From Artemisia argyi (Eukaryota > Streptophyta > Magnoliopsida > Asterales > Asteraceae), in contig CM060691.1 in the NCBI GenBank assembly GCA_030686995.1, positions 93,514,743 to 93,578,742 of the forward strand: DNA of 64,000 nucleotides, written 5' to 3'. Both the position numbers and the translations under genes were made by a program. Positions 60,368 through 64,000 of this stretch are shown here, in pieces; position 1 is the stretch's first letter, and every line of letters starts with the position of its first letter. The notes under the pieces were generated by a model. The model saw only the letters and a program-made list of their open reading frames with translations, was not told the origin of the DNA and ran no database searches.

Positions 60368-62591
60368 ATCTGGTGATTCCCAGAAGGCCAGAATTGGGTT
60401 TTTGGCAGAAAAGTTTCAGAAAGGTTATGTTTTGGGGTTTGGATTCAAGCAAGTTCAATTCTTTGAAGCAATATAGGGCATACTATTCATGAATGTATAG
60501 AGTGATATGGAAATAAATAAATAAGATAATTAATTTCTAATCATCATGCAATCTATTAATTTATCAATTAAGATGTGCAACTAAGGAGGCAATAAGGCAA
60601 ATTAGTTAAATGTATAACTATATGAAAATGATAATATGTAGACTAGTGCAAACATATTGATGAAAGTTAACAATTAACAAGTAGAAGAATACAAATGCTA
60701 TGTAGTCTAGTACAAACAATTTGCATCAATTCTTTAGAAGCAATATAGGATAAACTAATCATGTATCTAGAGAATGTAATAAAGATGAGTTAAGTAAGCA
60801 AATAATTTCCAATTTTCATGCAATCTACTTATTGGTCAATTAAGTTTCACAACTAAGGAAGCAATAAGACATGCTAACCATAATAAATTGGCTAGTTTGA
60901 ACAAAATAGTGAGTGCCTACAAGAAACAAATTGGAAGTAATGATTGTATGGACTTTAAGATTTGTTACAAACAAGATCCATATGGGCAAGCCATGATTCT
61001 CAAGAAATGATTTGATTAAATTGTGAATGTCATTTTTACATAAATGCAAGACATATATGAGATAATCAAAGAATGTTTTAGGCAAAATGTTTTTAGTTTT
61101 ATTCAACAATGTTTGAAAGTAAGTTTTCATTTAGATGTGAGAGTGTTGAATGGGATATAACCTAACATCTACAGTTCCTATGTTTTCGCATGCTTATCTA
61201 ACTTAATGCCATAAATCTGGAAATGAAAGAATTTAATGAGAAGAAAAGTTCATAAAAGTGAACTAGCGTTAGGTATATATAGGAAGTGCAATTTAATCAA
61301 GTTGGAGAATGAGTATGAGACTATTACTAGTGGTGCTCAATTCAGGCTAAACACGACCGTTTTTACGGGTTACACACACCCAACTTCTCACATAGAAGCA
61401 ATTCAACCGTTAGGTTAAATTGAATTTCTAGTCAATTGATTCTCCAGTAGTCATTCTCTTTTTAGAAGAAATTGAGTTCCTAAATTTACCTATCGAAGAT
61501 TACCAAATATGAAGTTTTCTTGATTCACTAATACTTGGCTTAATGTTTTGAAGTACATTCAAGTTTGTATCCCAATAAAACAAATTTTGTTTTGTTTCAA
61601 AAAGAAAAATGTTTCTATCTTGTTAAAGATCAAAATAATGTTATGATAGCTTATGATTAAGCATGTTATTTGAAGAAGCATAAAATAGATATTTGAAAGA
61701 TTTTAATTCAAAGAGAGAAGTTTTTAAATATGATGTTTTGATTTTGACAATCAAGAAATTTCAAGAGAAAGATATACTTCAAGAGAATCGATTAGGCCCA
61801 TTGTCACACATAATCATCTCTAATGGCAACTAAAGATGTGAAAGAGATATGGTAGATATTAAACATCTAAATGCAATGAGATAGGAAAGGACAAAGAAAA
61901 TCATCAATGAATACAATATAGACATATGTATATATATGTATGCATAGAAGGTACATTGTAGTATAGAGTTACTAGCAAGTCTTAATTATCTATTAATCCA
62001 ATTAGTTAAGAACATATAGATTAAAGTAGTCATAACAACAAGAGAGTTAATTGTCCTAATATCATGTATGCGTATATTGGTATTTATGATCTAAAGGCAT
62101 AACAACTTATGGATTAAAATCATATTAGTATACTAATCATGGCATACTATGATATATTGTGACATTAACAAGGTTTTGAAAAGAAAACTTACCTCAGGTC
62201 CAGCTTTCCTTTAAGAGTGGGCAAAAGAGCAATAGAAGACGTCTTAACATTTTGCCCAAAGTATGTAGAAGTAGCAAAGACGAATCCCAACGCAATAAGG
62301 ATCAAGAATGGTAAAACAAGAGTCCTCCAAGAGTGAGATGTAAACCGCCAAGATCATAGATGACCGCAACCAATATATAATCAACACGTGTGTAGACTAC
62401 AAGTGACAAAGATCTTAGTACCCAGATTCTCATGGGTCCGAGTTGATTAGTGGCGAGCATCCAATGCATTTAAATGCACATGATGAGGATGTCATCAAGA
62501 AGTACAAGAATTCATCATTTGTTTGTTTTAACAAGCAAACAATAGCTTTCTTGACTAGAGAAATAATCAGTGGATATAAATAATAAAAATT
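60368..62591. other. Copia-3 non-coding internal DNA with a diverged tandem duplication
   Basis: No convincing gene. 60450-60610 and 60720-60875 are diverged direct copies (TTCAATTCTTTGAAGCAATA / ATCAATTCTTTAGAAGCAAT; later GTGCAACTAAGGAGGCAATA / TTCACAACTAAGGAAGCAAT). This is where pol would be expected; no pol motif is found on either strand. Confidence 0.6.
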
Positions 62592-63716
62592 CTAAATTTT
62601 TCCACTAGGTTTAACAAATTTTATTTGTTTTGAAGTATTCGTTAAGTAATCATCTTCAGTAAATCCTAAGCCGGTTTTATCATAAAATGATTTTTGAATG
62701 TTAAGTAGATATTTTAAAGATTTAGAACTATTTTCAAATTTAGCCAATATTTTTGCTTTTTCTTTTTCCATTTTAATTTCATGTTTGTAGTCTTGACAAT
62801 TTTTACATTCAAGATCAATTTCAATATTACTTTCAAGTCTAGACATTTTGTCTTCTAAAATTATTTCTTTTTCAAAGTTATTTTCAACGGATGTTGAAGA
62901 TTCATTCTTAAAAATAATTTTTGATTCAATGTTGCAAAAGTGTTTGAAATTGTTTTCCAATTTTGAAAATTCTAATATAAATTGATCATAGCAAAAATGT
63001 TTGGTTTTGGATTGTACCTTATTTGTAGTTGTACAATCTTCGCATGCTAAGCGGTGATCAATTCTATTGTTCATGTCACCCCATGTTTTGTTTGTAGTGT
63101 TGCTTGGATCTTGAAGCATGTAATCCTTGCCGTCACCACTTGTATTCTCATTAGTTAGAGAATTCATGTAAGCCATATTTTCGTCATCTTCATTTTCCTT
63201 GTTGCACCATGGTTTATTGACATACTTTCTTCGGGTTAGACACATGTGTTCTTCTTTATTTGTACCTTCAATAACCATATTTGAACTAGTAGTACATGTG
63301 TTTATTTCAACTAAATATTTATCTATTAAATTTTCTAGAGTAACTATTTTATGTGCAATATCAAGTTTATCATCTTTGGTTTTACATTTCTCTTGGTGAA
63401 ATTTTAAAAGGCATTTCCAAATATCATTTGCCGTTTTATAAGGAAGTAATCTTTCATATTCAACTCTTGGTAGAGTTTTGAAAATAAGTAATTTGGCATT
63501 AGTGTTTTTATCAAATTTGGTTTGAAAGTTATTATATTGATTTTGAAAATCCATTTTGGTTGGTTTAAGATCACCAATTGAAATGATATGCCAAAGATCA
63601 AGATCTATTGATTTCACATAATTTTCAAATTTGTTTTTCCATTCAAAAAAATGATCATTTTCAAATAATGGTGGTTGTTGCATAAATTCCCCTTCTAAAT
63701 ATTTTTCAAATTCCAT
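62592..63716 (-). CDS. Copia-3 gag
   Basis: ATG at 63716, 66 bases inside the primer site; 374 residues, fully open. The N-terminal half is a UBN2-type Copia capsid: FENDHFFEWKNKFENYVKSI, DLWHIISIGD, LLPYKTANDIWKCLLKFHQE, DKLDIAHKIVTLENLIDKYL. The C-terminal half is acidic and coiled-coil-like with two CxxC pairs (LACEDCTT, LECKNCQDY) but no CCHC zinc knuckle. It ends KTGLGFTEDDYLT ... IKFVKPSGKI, a phrase known from the end of Copia gag. It forms the particle around element RNA in the cytoplasm. With no pol in the element, gag would have to work with enzymes supplied by a relative. Confidence 0.85.
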   Translation of the reverse strand: MEFEKYLEGEFMQQPPLFENDHFFEWKNKFENYVKSIDLDLWHIISIGDLKPTKMDFQNQYNNFQTKFDKNTNAKLLIFKTLPRVEYERLLPYKTANDIWKCLLKFHQEKCKTKDDKLDIAHKIVTLENLIDKYLVEINTCTTSSNMVIEGTNKEEHMCLTRRKYVNKPWCNKENEDDENMAYMNSLTNENTSGDGKDYMLQDPSNTTNKTWGDMNNRIDHRLACEDCTTTNKVQSKTKHFCYDQFILEFSKLENNFKHFCNIESKIIFKNESSTSVENNFEKEIILEDKMSRLESNIEIDLECKNCQDYKHEIKMEKEKAKILAKFENSSKSLKYLLNIQKSFYDKTGLGFTEDDYLTNTSKQIKFVKPSGKI

Positions 63717-63766
63717 AGATCGTTACAAGTTTTAAAATACAATCTATTTTAAAAATCTTGCTAGAC

Positions 63767-63782
63767 GTGGCTCCTGATACCA
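63767..63782 (-). other. Copia-3 primer-binding site
   Basis: The minus strand reads TGGTATCAGGAGCCAC, two bases from the LTR; matches the Met-tRNA type used by plant Copia elements. Confidence 0.85.
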
Positions 63783-63784
63783 AT

Positions 63785-64000
63785 TGTGGAAAACTAGAAG
63801 GGGGGGTTGAATAGTTTTGCGTCTTTTTCGTTTAATAAAAGTTTGCTTTCTAAGAATTGATAGTATTTGTAAAAACCGTTAAAGCTAAAGTATACAAACA
63901 AACTAGTTTACATATATCACATAGACAATACTTATTTAAAGTGTTGAATAGAAATTATGATTTCATATATCCCACTTAAATACAAGTTTGTACTAATATA
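63785..64000 (-). repeat. Copia-3 5' LTR, partial
   Basis: First 216 bases of the right LTR, identical to 57130-57345; continues outside the window. Confidence 0.9.

Larger units (their letters stand above)
57130..64000 (-). mobile_element. Copia-3: young non-autonomous LTR element with open gag and accessory ORF; continues past the window
   Basis: The 3' LTR is 57130-58796 (TGTGGAAAACT ... TATCAACA, 1,667 bp); the 5' LTR starts at 63785 and runs off the window. All 216 comparable bases (57130-57345 and 63785-64000) are identical, so insertion is recent. The primer site TGGTATCAGGAGCCAC lies beside the 5' LTR. The internal 5 kb is complete in this window: gag (63716-62592), non-coding DNA, an accessory ORF (60114-59305) and polypurine tracts. 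No protease, integrase or RT can be found. Superfamily is assigned from the gag type and the Met-tRNA primer site. Confidence 0.8.

Overview
The window is repeat-rich nuclear DNA of a flowering plant. The Copia elements carry long accessory reading frames after gag/pol of a kind I know from Asteraceae genomes (Tanacetum, Artemisia and relatives), so I infer an Asteraceae genome; genus and species cannot be told from the sequence alone. Only one host gene looks intact: a seven-exon terpene synthase at 3136-5559 (593 codons, no frame break) of the angiosperm monoterpene-synthase (TPS-b) type. Almost everything else is transposable-element DNA.

Layout. 1-1899: minus-strand remnant of a Copia accessory ORF and the C-terminal end of a Helitron helicase. 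2350-2906: a non-autonomous hAT-like element with 14-bp inverted ends and an 8-bp target duplication. 3083-5559: the terpene synthase with its TATA box. 6056-6509: two MITE-like elements. 7121 to at least 55395: one CACTA (En/Spm-type) transposon blown up by nested insertions. Its left end lies at 7121, two small convergent genes follow (a coiled-coil protein at 7698-8119 and a GRF zinc-finger protein on the minus strand at 8822-9783), then a 41-bp minisatellite, a spliced-looking leader, the TNP2 transposase (42223-45830) and the start of a TNP1-like gene (54985-55395). The right end is not in the window.

The nesting is: CACTA > Copia-1 (12561-41735, plus strand) > Copia-2 inside the 3' LTR of Copia-1 (22548-41591, minus strand, perfect GTTCT target duplication) > a non-autonomous Ty3/gypsy element (31450-37323) and a Cassandra-type TRIM with 5S rRNA-like LTRs (39189-39803). 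Between TNP2 and TNP1 sit a 1.6-kb foldback element (45926-47502) and a 7-kb segment bounded by 230-bp inverted repeats (47765-54810), which holds a dead F-box/LRR gene, a second dead small gene and a 3.46-kb solo LTR. TNP1 is cut by a second gypsy element (55396 onward), itself cut by Copia-3 (57130 to beyond the window end).

Copia-3 is the most interesting element. Its two LTRs are identical over all 216 bases that can be compared, its gag and a proline-rich accessory ORF are both open, and it has no pol. It therefore looks like a recently mobilised element that uses another element's enzymes. A roughly 75-bp double inverted repeat occurs twice in it, each time upstream of a minus-strand TATA-like box: once in the LTR and once before the accessory ORF. 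Several other families here also carry their own dispersed short motif (CAAAGTACTGCT in Copia-1, AACCGCA in Copia-2, TGACGNCGTCA in the gypsy LTRs).
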